Positions 30,263 through 38,804 of a stretch of 64,000 nt of DNA are shown here, one piece after another. The stretch is from Stutzerimonas stutzeri. Its GTDB lineage: Bacteria > Pseudomonadota > Gammaproteobacteria > Pseudomonadales > Pseudomonadaceae. Location: NCBI RefSeq assembly GCF_024448715.1, contig NZ_JAMOHZ010000005.1:310001-374000 (forward strand). Direction: 5' to 3'. The stretch's first letter is position 1. Each line of letters starts with the position of its first letter. The position numbers and the translations under genes are program-made. The notes under the pieces are model-generated. The model saw nothing but the letters and a program-made list of their open reading frames with translations. It was not told the DNA's origin and ran no database searches.

Positions 30263-31066
30263 ATGAATAAATTACTGACTCTTCCAACAGTCCTGGCCAT
30301 GACCATCGGGCTGGCAGCCTGCTCTTCTCAGCCCAACCAGAACCTCGAGCAGGCCCGCAGCCAGTATTCACAACTGCAGGCCGACGCCCGCTCCAATCAG
30401 TTGGCCGCATTGGAAACCGAAGATGCCGGCAACATGCTGGAGAAGGCCAATCAGGCCTATCTGAACGATGCGGATGAGGAAAAAGTCGACCAGCTCGCCT
30501 ATCTGGCCAAGCGTCGCATCGAACTCGCCGAGCAGACGATCGCCTTGCGCACTGCCGAGCAGCAAATCGAGAAGGCATCGGCCAAGCGCGCCGAAGCCCG
30601 TCTCGAATCGCGCGAGCAGCAGCTCCAGCGGCAGCAGGAGGAAATCCGCCAGTTGCAGCAGGACCTACAGGCCAAGCAGACCGAGCGCGGCACGCTAGTG
30701 ACCTTCGGCGACGTGCTGTTCGATCTGAACAAGTCCGAACTCAAGCCGTCTGGCATGCGTGGCGTGCAGAAGCTTGCCGACTTCCTCGTTGAGAATCCGG
30801 AGCGCAAGGTGGTGGTCGAGGGGTACACCGACAGCACTGGCTCCGATTCCTACAACCAGCAGCTCTCACAGCGTCGCGCGGAGTCCGTGCTTCGTGCATT
30901 GACCCGCGCCGGTGTCGATCCACAGCGGATCCAGACCATTGGCTACGGTGAGGAGTATCCGGTCGCGAGCAATGACTCACCATCGAACCGCGCCATGAAC
31001 CGTCGTGTTGAAGTGACCATCTCCAACGACAACCAACAGGTCGCCCCGCGCTCGTCGATGGAATGA
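30263..31066 (+). CDS. OmpA-family lipoprotein with DUF4398-like helical region
   Basis: A 267-residue lipoprotein: signal ending TIGLAACSS, long alpha-helical region (residues 25-145, rich in Glu/Gln/Arg, probably coiled coil), then a C-terminal OmpA domain. The peptidoglycan-binding motif is TDSTGSDSYNQQLSQRRAESV (given in part here as GYTDSTGSDSYNQQLSQRRA). It would link the outer membrane to the cell wall. It shares a helical DUF4398-like segment with the gene just upstream, suggesting duplication followed by loss of the OmpA domain in one copy. Confidence 0.9.
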   Translation: MNKLLTLPTVLAMTIGLAACSSQPNQNLEQARSQYSQLQADARSNQLAALETEDAGNMLEKANQAYLNDADEEKVDQLAYLAKRRIELAEQTIALRTAEQQIEKASAKRAEARLESREQQLQRQQEEIRQLQQDLQAKQTERGTLVTFGDVLFDLNKSELKPSGMRGVQKLADFLVENPERKVVVEGYTDSTGSDSYNQQLSQRRAESVLRALTRAGVDPQRIQTIGYGEEYPVASNDSPSNRAMNRRVEVTISNDNQQVAPRSSME

Positions 31067-31099
31067 CCGCAACAGCAGTATCGGAAAACCGGTACTAAC

Positions 31100-31152
31100 G
31101 ACGCTTCAACTAGAAAACCCGCCATGATGGCGGGTTTTCTAGTTGAAGCGTC
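31100..31152. terminator. Bidirectional terminator with a 24-bp perfect stem
   Basis: The arms 31100-31123 and 31129-31152 are exact inverted repeats around the 5-nt loop ATGAT. The stem contains AAAACCCGCC / GGCGGGTTTT, so each strand has a T-run. It lies between the convergent OmpA-family and 112-residue hypothetical genes. Confidence 0.85.
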
Positions 31153-31167
31153 AGCCGAATTGTCGCG

Positions 31168-31506
31168 TTATTGCTCGACCGCCGAATTGCCAGCGGCAGG
31201 CACTCGCTGGCCCATGCAACGAATCGCACGCTTGCGGTTATCCACCAACACACCGGTCAGGCCCTTCTGCTCCGTGTCGAACAGCACCAGCACGCCATCG
31301 ATGCATTCCGCCACCTGCGGCGCAGGCTTGAGCGAGACGCGGTAGTCCTCGCCTGGAATGGTCTTGAGCATGGTGTAATCGGCCAACAGCAGCGCGTCTT
31401 CTGGCTTGGCGACGTGCATATAGCCGTAATAGGACAGCACCGCTACGGTGCCGATGACACTGCCGATGGCAGTGAGGATCAGCGGGATGGGGTTACGTTC
31501 GGACAT
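31168..31506 (-). CDS. Hypothetical membrane-anchored protein, 112 residues
   Basis: Not recognised by family. One N-terminal hydrophobic helix (IPLILTAIGSVIGTVAVLSYYG) is followed by a periplasmic domain of about 80 residues with two Cys (in AECIDG and IRCMGQ) that may form a disulphide. The motif VDNRKRAIRCMGQ is reminiscent of no domain I know. ATG 31506 is preferred because it gives the membrane helix near the N-terminus; no clear ribosome binding site is seen and an upstream ATG (31545) is possible. Convergent with the OmpA-family gene. Confidence 0.6.
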   Translation of the reverse strand: MSERNPIPLILTAIGSVIGTVAVLSYYGYMHVAKPEDALLLADYTMLKTIPGEDYRVSLKPAPQVAECIDGVLVLFDTEQKGLTGVLVDNRKRAIRCMGQRVPAAGNSAVEQ

Positions 31507-31793
31507 GGAGGGGCTCGCCTGATCAAATAGGCGACATTGTCGCAAAAATAACGCGCCTGGGGCGAAGGCTCAGCCGTCCGACTGAATACACGGCTGGAGG
31601 TCGCAGCGCTGAGCAGAAAAGGCCTCGCTTTCGTTGTGACAGCAATGTCTGATCCTATTGATTGCCTGCCATAGCCGGCGCGAATAACACTTCACGCGCG
31701 CGCAATTACCGCTGAAGGTTGATCCAATCCGATGCACTGCCGTGCCTGCTATTGCATGGCACAACCTCTCTTCTTCGACAGGACGAGCCAGCC

Positions 31794-33359
31794 ATGGATA
31801 TTTCTGCCCGCCCCGACGCCATCGATCTCGAACAACCCTTTGCGGCCATCCCCGACCTCATCAAGCACTGGGCAAAGCATCGCCCCGATCATCGCGCCTT
31901 GATCCAGGGCGAGCGTAGCCTGAGCTTCGCCCAACTCGACGCCCATATGAACAGGGTCGCCGCCGCAGTGCAGCGCGACGGCATGAAACCCGGTGATGTG
32001 TTGGCAATCTGTGCGCTCAACTCCATCGAATACGCCACGGTTTTTCTCGGAGCGCTGCGCGCTGGTGTGGCGGTAGCGCCCTTGGCGCCCTCGGCCAGTG
32101 CAGAAAGCCTGTTGACCATGCTGGCGGATGCCTCGTCTCACCTGCTATTCATCGACGAGCATGCCGCGCAGCATCTGACACCCGTCGCAGCGCGATTGCC
32201 CTGCCCGGCTTTGCGGCTGGACCAGACCGCGAACGGATTGTCCGCATGGCTGTGCGATACACCGCCACAACCAGTAGCGATCCAGCCTGATTGGGCGTTC
32301 AACGTTATCTATTCCTCCGGCACCACCGGCGAGCCCAAGGGCATCGTGCAGTCCCACGCCATGCGCTGGGCGCACGTCCGCCGCAGTGCCGGCTACGGCT
32401 ATGGCGAAAATGCCGTCACGCTGATCTCTACGCCGCTGTACTCCAACACGACGCTGGTGGCCTTCCTACCTACAGTGGCGCTGGGCAGCACCGTGGTGCT
32501 GATGGGCAAATTCGAGGCGGGCGAGTACCTGCGCCTGGCACAGCAGCACGGCGTCACCCATACGATGCTGGTGCCGGTGCAATACCAGCGGATCATGGCG
32601 CGCGACGACTTCGATCAGTACGACCTAAGCCGCTTCCGCTACAAGATGTGCACCAGCGCCCCGTTCAATGCAGCGCTGAAGGCAGATGTGCTGGCGCGCT
32701 GGCCGGGGGGACTGATCGACACCTACGGAATGACTGAAGGCGGTGGCACCTGCATCCTCGCCGCACACGAATATCCGGACAAGCTGCACACCGTCGGCAA
32801 GCCAGCCGAAGGACATGACATTCGCGTGATCGACGACCAGGGCGTTGAACTGCCGGAGGGGGCCATCGGCGAAATCGTCGGCCATTCGCCGGCCATGATG
32901 ACCGGCTATCTCAACAAGCCAGAGAAGACCGCCGAAGCCGAATGGTTCGATCCCAGCGGCAAACGCTTCATCCGCACCGGGGACGTTGGCCGCTTCGACG
33001 ACGAGGGCTTCCTGACGCTGCTCGATCGCAAGAAGGACATGATCATTTCCGGCGGCTTCAACCTTTACCCCAGCGATCTCGAGGCCATACTGCGCGAGCA
33101 CCCGGCAATCGCAGACGTCGCGGTGGTTGGCGTAGCGTCCACGCGCTGGGGCGAGACGCCGGTGGCCTTCGTCGTGCGCACCGCAGGAGCGACGGAAACC
33201 TCGGAAGCGCTACTGGATTGGTTCAACAGTCGTGTTGGCAAAACCCAGCGCCTGGCACGCCTGGAACTGGCTGACGAGTTGCCGCGCAGCGCCATTGGCA
33301 AGGTGCTCAAGCGCGAGCTGCGCGACCGCTATCTGGAAATGCACGGCATTTTGGATTGA
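31794..33359 (+). CDS. AMP-dependent acyl-CoA ligase (class I adenylate-forming)
   Basis: A 521-residue enzyme activating a carboxylic acid to its acyl-CoA via acyl-AMP. Motifs: P-loop YSSGTTGEPKG (A3), the YGMTEGG block (A5), RTGDVGRFDDEGF (A7), and the catalytic Lys in PRSAIGKVLKRE (A10). It resembles medium-chain or aromatic acid ligases, but the substrate is unknown. It converges on the ghrA-like gene at the end of the minus-strand acyl-CoA cluster, so it is the second ligase of the locus. ATG 31794 follows AGGACGAG; an upstream in-frame start would add 25 unrelated residues. Confidence 0.88.
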   Translation: MDISARPDAIDLEQPFAAIPDLIKHWAKHRPDHRALIQGERSLSFAQLDAHMNRVAAAVQRDGMKPGDVLAICALNSIEYATVFLGALRAGVAVAPLAPSASAESLLTMLADASSHLLFIDEHAAQHLTPVAARLPCPALRLDQTANGLSAWLCDTPPQPVAIQPDWAFNVIYSSGTTGEPKGIVQSHAMRWAHVRRSAGYGYGENAVTLISTPLYSNTTLVAFLPTVALGSTVVLMGKFEAGEYLRLAQQHGVTHTMLVPVQYQRIMARDDFDQYDLSRFRYKMCTSAPFNAALKADVLARWPGGLIDTYGMTEGGGTCILAAHEYPDKLHTVGKPAEGHDIRVIDDQGVELPEGAIGEIVGHSPAMMTGYLNKPEKTAEAEWFDPSGKRFIRTGDVGRFDDEGFLTLLDRKKDMIISGGFNLYPSDLEAILREHPAIADVAVVGVASTRWGETPVAFVVRTAGATETSEALLDWFNSRVGKTQRLARLELADELPRSAIGKVLKRELRDRYLEMHGILD

Positions 33360-33440
33360 AAGCCGAGTTCAGCGTCTGGAAAGGCGCTGCTCGGTACAAG
33401 CAGCGTCCCTTGCGAGCGTACCTACGCTTCACGCCCGCCC

Positions 33441-34370
33441 TCAGTAACCACGCTGTACGTCGACGATACCGCTGATGGCCTGGCCCTGTTCCAGCGCGAG
33501 AATCTTGTCGCCGATCTGTGTGATGGTCGCTTCGCGCAAGGTACGTGCCGAGACATGCGGCGTGATGCTGACTTGCGGCATGTTCCAGAACGGATGGGTG
33601 GTTGGCAGCGGCTCCTCACGGAAGACATCGAGCACCGCTCGGGTCACACGCCCCTCCTCTATGGCCCGAACGAGATCCTCATCTACCAGATGCTCACCAC
33701 GACCGACGTTGATCACCACCGCGTCGGGTCTGAGCCGCGACAGCAGCGAATAGTCGATCAGATCCCGCGTACTGTCGGTCAGCGGCAGCGTATTGATCAG
33801 CACGCGGGTTTCGCCGAGAAAGCCGTCCAGTTCGGCCTCGCCAGCAAAGCTGCGCACGCCCTCGATATCGTAAGTGGAGCGCGACCAGCCGCAAACCGGA
33901 TATTCCAGCCCAGCCAGTGTGCAGGCGACACGCTGGCCGATGTGGCCGAGGCCCAGCACGCCCACCGGCCACTCGCTGCGCTCGATGGGCCGGCGCAGTT
34001 TCCATTGCCCGGCAGTCTGCTGTTCGCGGTAGGCGTCCATGTCACGGGTGATGCCGATCACATGATAAGCGACGTATTCGGCCATCTGCACTGCCATGCC
34101 AGCATCTTCCAAGCGTACCACCGGGACATTGCGCGGCAGGTTCGGCACCTTCACCAAGGCATCTACCCCTGCGCCAAGATTGAAGATCGCCTTGAGCTGC
34201 GGTTCCTTGTCGAACAAGGCGGCCGGCGGATGCCAGACGATGGCGTAGTCGGCGCCGCAACTCGGGCTGTCCGGATGCCATACCTGAATCTCTGCGTCTG
34301 GAAGGTGCTGCTGAATCAGGTTGGTCCAACGCTCGGGCTTGGGATCGGCGGCGACGAAGAGGATTTTCAT
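33441..34370 (-). CDS. GhrA-like 2-hydroxyacid dehydrogenase (glyoxylate/hydroxypyruvate reductase A type)
   Basis: A 309-residue D-isomer-specific 2-hydroxyacid dehydrogenase. The NAD(P) motif is GVLGLGHIGQRVA (about residues 139-151). Catalytic Arg is in INTLPLTDSTR, Glu lies in the VLDVFREEPLP block and His in ITPHVSART. The family reduces glyoxylate, hydroxypyruvate or other 2-keto acids with NADPH; GhrA is the closest named relative. ATG 34370 is the natural start (MKILFVAAD); upstream open frame to 34619 has no homology. It is the last gene of the minus-strand cluster, 80 bp after the aldolase gene. Confidence 0.88.
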   Translation of the reverse strand: MKILFVAADPKPERWTNLIQQHLPDAEIQVWHPDSPSCGADYAIVWHPPAALFDKEPQLKAIFNLGAGVDALVKVPNLPRNVPVVRLEDAGMAVQMAEYVAYHVIGITRDMDAYREQQTAGQWKLRRPIERSEWPVGVLGLGHIGQRVACTLAGLEYPVCGWSRSTYDIEGVRSFAGEAELDGFLGETRVLINTLPLTDSTRDLIDYSLLSRLRPDAVVINVGRGEHLVDEDLVRAIEEGRVTRAVLDVFREEPLPTTHPFWNMPQVSITPHVSARTLREATITQIGDKILALEQGQAISGIVDVQRGY

Positions 34371-34450
34371 GGGCGCTCTGCTTTTTGTTCTGTTCGAAAG
34401 ATGCCCGCCTGCGCTGGCTGGCAGACGGGCCATGATGCCAGCCGAGGCGC

Positions 34451-35197
34451 TTATATCGCGTAGACGTGGCCGTTGGCTTCCAGCAGGCGCAACAGCGCCG
34501 GCCAGGTCAGTTTGGCCGCTTTGCCCAGTTCGGCCGATTGCTGGCGAGTGGTTTCGATGGCGGCGTCTGACGGAAGGTGGGTCGGGCCGCAAGACTGGGC
34601 TCGCACCTGGATCTCGCACGCCTTCATCAGGAAATAAAGGTACGTGAAGGCTTCGGCGACTGTGCTGCCCGCCGTAAGCACGCCATGGTTGCGCAGGATC
34701 ATTATCTGCTTGTCGCCGAGGTCGCGGATCAGCCGTTCGCGCTCGCTCAGGTCCAGCGCCACGCCTTCGTAATCGTGATAGCTGAGGTGATCGAGACAGA
34801 GCATCGCGGTCTGGCTCAGCGGCAGCAGACCATCGCGGTGTGCCGAGACCGCCGTGCCGTCGGCGGCATGCAGGTGCATGACCGCGCCGGCGTCCTCGCG
34901 CCCCATGTGAATAGCGCTGTGGATGGTGAAGCCCGCCGGGTTGACTCGATGCAGGCTGCCGCTCTGGACGATCTGCCCCTCGCTGTCCACTTTCACCAGC
35001 GACGAGGCAGTGATTTCCTGAAATAGCAGGCCATAGGGGTTGATCAGAAAATGATGTTCAGGCCCCGGCACGCGGGCAGACAGATGAGTGAAAACGAGAT
35101 CGTCCCAGCCGAAGTGCGCCACCAGTCGATAGGCCGCGGCGAGGTCCTTACGCACCTGCCATTCCGCGTCCCGATTCGTCGAAGTTGAATCTTGCAT
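34451..35197 (-). CDS. Class II aldolase/adducin-family protein
   Basis: A 248-residue zinc-dependent class II aldolase/adducin fold protein. Metal-binding His appear in VMHLHAADGTAVSAH and later in MILRNHGVLTAG; the catalytic Glu of fuculose-phosphate aldolases is not obvious at the expected place, so it may be a lyase, an epimerase or a non-canonical member. Bacterial members of this larger subfamily (about 250 residues) often sit in acyl-CoA or dicarboxylate catabolic operons. ATG 35197 is behind GGAGAAG. Upstream ligase stop is 47 bp away. Confidence 0.8.
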   Translation of the reverse strand: MQDSTSTNRDAEWQVRKDLAAAYRLVAHFGWDDLVFTHLSARVPGPEHHFLINPYGLLFQEITASSLVKVDSEGQIVQSGSLHRVNPAGFTIHSAIHMGREDAGAVMHLHAADGTAVSAHRDGLLPLSQTAMLCLDHLSYHDYEGVALDLSERERLIRDLGDKQIMILRNHGVLTAGSTVAEAFTYLYFLMKACEIQVRAQSCGPTHLPSDAAIETTRQQSAELGKAAKLTWPALLRLLEANGHVYAI

Positions 35198-35244
35198 AAG
35201 TCTTCTCCATTGGTTTCGAAGGGGCCTAGGTCGGGGCTGTGCCG

Positions 35245-36924
35245 TCAGGCCTCCTGCGCACTGGCGTGTTTGCGGTTCTCTTCTTCCTGCAAGGCACGCC
35301 ACATCAGCTTGCCGGTAGACGAACGCGGCAATGACGCAACGAACTCAACGTACACCGGCGCCTTGTAGGCCGCCATCTCCGCCTTGCACCAGTCGATGAC
35401 GTCCTGCTCGCTGACCTGTCCGGCCTGACCGTCACGCAGCACAACGCAGGCTTTTACCGTCTCGCCGCGTTTTGGATCGGGGCGCGAGATGACACAGCAC
35501 TCCTGGATCGCAGGGTGGCGGTACATCAGGCTCTCGACCTCCGACGGCCAAACCTTGAAGCCCGACGCATTGATCATGCGTTTGACCCGGTCGACCATGA
35601 AAAAATAGCCCTCCTCATCGTAGTAGCCCATGTCTCCGGTGCGAAAGAAACGCTTGCCGTCCAGCTCGATGAAGGCGCGTTCGGTCTCTTCAGGCCGGTT
35701 CCAGTAGCCGACGAATACCTGCGGACCGTGACTAACGATCTCACCCACCTCGTTGGGGCCAAGCTCGCGTTGCGTGCTCAGGTCGATGACCCGACTGTCG
35801 ACATCGAATACCGGAATGCCGAGGCATTGAGCCTTGGGGCGCGCGACCGGGTTGATATGAGTGGCAGCAATGGTTTCGGACAGGCCGTAGCCCTCGATGT
35901 AACGCAGACCAGTGAGCCGATGCAGCTTTTCTTCGACCGCCTTGGGCATGGCCGCCCCGCCGCCGCCGACGCTGACCAGGCTGGACAGGTCGTACTGTTC
36001 GAGATCCGGATCGGCGAGAAAGTCGATGGCCATGGTGGCGATATTGACCCAGCCGGTTACCGCGTGGCGCTCGATCAGTTTCGCCGCGACCTTGCGGTCC
36101 CAGCGGGTCATGATCACCGCGGTGCCGCCGTTGTAGATCGGCCCGCTCATGGCGCCCTGCATGCCGGTCACGTGAAAATACGGCAGCGTTGCGAGAATCA
36201 CCGACTCGCTGGTGCTATTGGTCCAGACCACGCGGTGAATGATGGTCGCCATGGCCGAGCGATGGGTGTGCATGCAGCCCTTGGGCGCACCGGTGGTGCC
36301 GGAGCTGTAAGGGAACACGCACAGATCGTCCGGGCCGGCGGCGTGCGGGCCCGGCGCATGACCCGCGCTCAGGGCCTCGCTCCAGCTGACGCCACCGGCG
36401 AAATCCGGCGTGGTCGGCGCTGCCTGCACCTCTGCCGGCAACGCCAAATCGGTGGGCTGGCGAACGTACTGCGAATAGGCCGCGACGATCACCTGGCGCA
36501 ACTGTGCGGTGCCGACCAGCGACGAAATAAAACCGGTCAGCTCCTGGCCGCAAATGCAGACCGTGGCGCCGGTATCGTGCAGGTAATGTTCCAATTCGGC
36601 GCTGTGGTTCATCGGATTGACCGGCACCACCACGGCGTCCGCACGCAGGATCGCGTAATAGGCGATGGTGAACTGCGGTGAGTTCTGCATGTACAACAGC
36701 ACCCGATCGCCTTTCGCTACCCCAAGGTGCTGAAGATAGCCGGCCAGCGCTTCCACCTCGCGCAGCAGCTCGGTGTAGGTAATCAAGGTGTCGTAATAGA
36801 TGATCGCCGTCTTGTCCGGAAAACGTCGGGCGGAGATTTCCAGATTGGTGAACAGGCTGGTTTCCGGCACCGTCAGGTGTTTGGGCAAATCCTCGGGCCA
36901 GACCGCATGATGACGAGTGAACAT
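35245..36924 (-). CDS. Acyl-CoA ligase of the acyl-CoA cluster
   Basis: A 559-residue AMP-forming ligase. Motifs: YSSGTTGAPKGCMHTH (A3), EGYGLSETIAATH (A5), RTGDMGYYDEEGYF (A7), VKRMINASGFKVWPSEVE (A8) and the catalytic Lys in PRSSTGKLMWR (A10). It would form the CoA ester that the cluster dehydrogenase and kinase need, in the way LvaE does in the levulinate pathway. Start ATG 36924 overlaps the stop of the surE-like gene (TAATG), so the two are translationally coupled. Confidence 0.9.
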   Translation of the reverse strand: MFTRHHAVWPEDLPKHLTVPETSLFTNLEISARRFPDKTAIIYYDTLITYTELLREVEALAGYLQHLGVAKGDRVLLYMQNSPQFTIAYYAILRADAVVVPVNPMNHSAELEHYLHDTGATVCICGQELTGFISSLVGTAQLRQVIVAAYSQYVRQPTDLALPAEVQAAPTTPDFAGGVSWSEALSAGHAPGPHAAGPDDLCVFPYSSGTTGAPKGCMHTHRSAMATIIHRVVWTNSTSESVILATLPYFHVTGMQGAMSGPIYNGGTAVIMTRWDRKVAAKLIERHAVTGWVNIATMAIDFLADPDLEQYDLSSLVSVGGGGAAMPKAVEEKLHRLTGLRYIEGYGLSETIAATHINPVARPKAQCLGIPVFDVDSRVIDLSTQRELGPNEVGEIVSHGPQVFVGYWNRPEETERAFIELDGKRFFRTGDMGYYDEEGYFFMVDRVKRMINASGFKVWPSEVESLMYRHPAIQECCVISRPDPKRGETVKACVVLRDGQAGQVSEQDVIDWCKAEMAAYKAPVYVEFVASLPRSSTGKLMWRALQEEENRKHASAQEA

Positions 36925-37727
36925 TACAAAGCTCCTGAATCGCTATAAAAGGCCAGGTCTGCCAAGGCCCGTTCTTCGCCCCACTCGAGCCAGCCTCGGG
37001 TGTCGCGCAAAGGTGTGATGGCGATGCGTTTCTCGCGCAGCGCTGTAACGTCCGCCTCGGGCGCAACGATGTGCGACGAGGAATGCTCGAAGCCGAGCCA
37101 CCAGTACGGCAGGCCTCGACCGTCCCGGCCGGCCTGCAGGCGCGGCTTGGTAATTGAGCCGCGCGATTGCTGGGTCATCCGCAGATGGCTGACCGCGTCG
37201 GCCGAGCAGGCGGGAAAGTTGACGTTCCAACAACAGCCGCCTTCAGAGCGGCGCATCCAGAGCTCGCGGATCGCGGCTTCAGCGTAGATTTCGACACACG
37301 ACCAATCGATATTCGTGCGATCGAGAAAGGCCTGGCTCAGGCCGATGGCCGGCAGCCCCAGCAAATCGGCGCTGAGCACTGCGCCGATGGTTCCCGAATA
37401 GGGAACCGAGTCGCCGATGTTCGCCCCACTGTTGACGCCGGAGAGCACCAGATCGGGTGGCGACTCCTGCAACCACTCGGCCATGGCGAACATCACGCAG
37501 TCGGACGGCGTACCGGAAACGGCGAAGCGCCGTTCGCCGTGGCGATATACCCGCAGCGGCGAATGCACCGAGATGCCCTGACCGGTGCCGCTCTGGTCGT
37601 GCTCGGGCGCAACTACCCAGACTTCCTCGGCCAGTTGCGCGGCGATCCGCTCGAGCAGCGCCAGCCCCGGCGCGGCGATGCCGTCGTCGTTGGTCAGCAG
37701 GACGCGGCGCAGCAACGGACCGCTCAT
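36924..37727 (-). CDS. SurE-family 5'/3'-nucleotidase (phosphatase) paralogue
   Basis: A 267-residue metallophosphatase with all SurE signatures: LLTNDDGIAAPG (metal Asp-Asp), VAPEHDQSGTGQGI, SGTPSDCVMFA, and SGVNSGANIGDSVPYSGTIGA. True surE in Pseudomonas sits with pcm, nlpD and rpoS; this copy lies between a kinase and a CoA ligase with 4-bp overlaps on both sides (ATGA, TAATG), so it belongs to the pathway. A phosphatase next to an APH-type kinase recalls mammalian ACAD10, which fuses a phosphatase to kinase and dehydrogenase. Substrate unknown; a phosphorylated acyl intermediate is a speculation. Confidence 0.85.
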   Translation of the reverse strand: MSGPLLRRVLLTNDDGIAAPGLALLERIAAQLAEEVWVVAPEHDQSGTGQGISVHSPLRVYRHGERRFAVSGTPSDCVMFAMAEWLQESPPDLVLSGVNSGANIGDSVPYSGTIGAVLSADLLGLPAIGLSQAFLDRTNIDWSCVEIYAEAAIRELWMRRSEGGCCWNVNFPACSADAVSHLRMTQQSRGSITKPRLQAGRDGRGLPYWWLGFEHSSSHIVAPEADVTALREKRIAITPLRDTRGWLEWGEERALADLAFYSDSGAL

Positions 37728-38794
37728 GCCAATTCTCCCTGACCACGTTGGGCGATGCGCCAGCCCGCATCGGCCAGCAAGCCGGCGCGCTGACCGACTT
37801 GCAGCGCATCGGCATTGCTCGCGTTGCCCTGCAGTGCACGGGCATAAACACCCTGGACAATCGCCGCGAGACGAAACAGCGAAAACGCCACGAAGACATG
37901 CCAGTTCGCCACTTCAGTCCGTCCACTTTGCTTGCAGTAACGTTCCAGCACCTGCTGTTCGGTGGGAATGCCCTGCGCCTGCAGATCGCTGCCAACCAGC
38001 CCACGCAAGCCATCCACACCGGCGGGCAGGTGATACGGCAGGCAGAAATAAGCGAGGTCGGCGAGCGGATGGCCCAGGGTCGACAGCTCCCAGTCAAGAA
38101 TTGCCGCCACCTTCGCCGCCCCGGGTTCAAAGATCAGATTGCCGAGGCGGTAGTCACCGTGGGCGATGGCGCACTCGTCGCGTTGCGGCACCTGTTCCGG
38201 CAGCCACTGCATCAGCCGCTCCATCGCCGGCATGTCGCCCGTGCGGGAGGCCTGATACTGGCCGGACCAACGCTTCACCTGACGGGCAAAATAGCCCTGA
38301 GCTTTGCCGAAATCACCAAGCCCCACCGCCTCGACATCGACTCGATGCAGCTCGGCCAGAGTATCGATAGCGGCCAGATGAACCGGCTGACGCTCCTGGA
38401 CCGCCAGCTCCTCCAGCGCCGGATGACTGAAGATTCGCCCCTCGACGTGATCCATCAGATAGAAGGCCGTGCCGATGATGCCTTCGTCCTCGCACAGCAG
38501 ATGCACATGCGGTACCGGCACACGGGTGTGCTCGGATAGCGCGCGGATTACCTTGTACTCACGTTCGACCATGTGCGCCGAGGGCAGCACCTTGCCCGGC
38601 GGCTTCTTGCGCAGCACATAACGGCGCCCGGCGCTTTCCAATAGATAGGTAGGGTTGGACTGGCCGCCCTGGAATTGCTTGATGATCAGACCGTCATCAC
38701 CCAGCTGCGGCAAATGCAGGCGCAGATACCGAGCCAGCGCGGCCTCATCGAAACGATGCGCCGGCAGGACCTCGATCAGTTCGGGTTCGCTCAT
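37724..38794 (-). CDS. APH-family phosphotransferase (ACAD11-type kinase / LvaA-like)
   Basis: A 356-residue aminoglycoside-phosphotransferase-fold kinase. N-terminal lobe: IIKQFQGGQSNPTYLL and the Lys-bearing RYVLRKKPPGKVLPSAH. Catalytic loop HGDYRLGN (about residues 211-218) and metal Asp in ILDWELSTLGHPL. The sequence from HGDYRLGNL to LADLAY is that of the ACAD10/ACAD11 kinase domain and of LvaA, which phosphorylates 4-hydroxyacyl-CoA. It lies just after an ACAD11-like dehydrogenase and an SDR on the same strand, the same set of functions. I chose ATG 38794 (GAGGGG upstream); ATG 38827 is possible. Confidence 0.85.
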   Translation of the reverse strand: MSEPELIEVLPAHRFDEAALARYLRLHLPQLGDDGLIIKQFQGGQSNPTYLLESAGRRYVLRKKPPGKVLPSAHMVEREYKVIRALSEHTRVPVPHVHLLCEDEGIIGTAFYLMDHVEGRIFSHPALEELAVQERQPVHLAAIDTLAELHRVDVEAVGLGDFGKAQGYFARQVKRWSGQYQASRTGDMPAMERLMQWLPEQVPQRDECAIAHGDYRLGNLIFEPGAAKVAAILDWELSTLGHPLADLAYFCLPYHLPAGVDGLRGLVGSDLQAQGIPTEQQVLERYCKQSGRTEVANWHVFVAFSLFRLAAIVQGVYARALQGNASNADALQVGQRAGLLADAGWRIAQRGQGELA

Positions 38795-38804
38795 TACCAA
38801 CCCC

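Noticed and set aside
35515..36681. 388-codon plus-strand frame
   Set aside because: Antisense shadow of the acyl-CoA ligase gene, without domain similarity.
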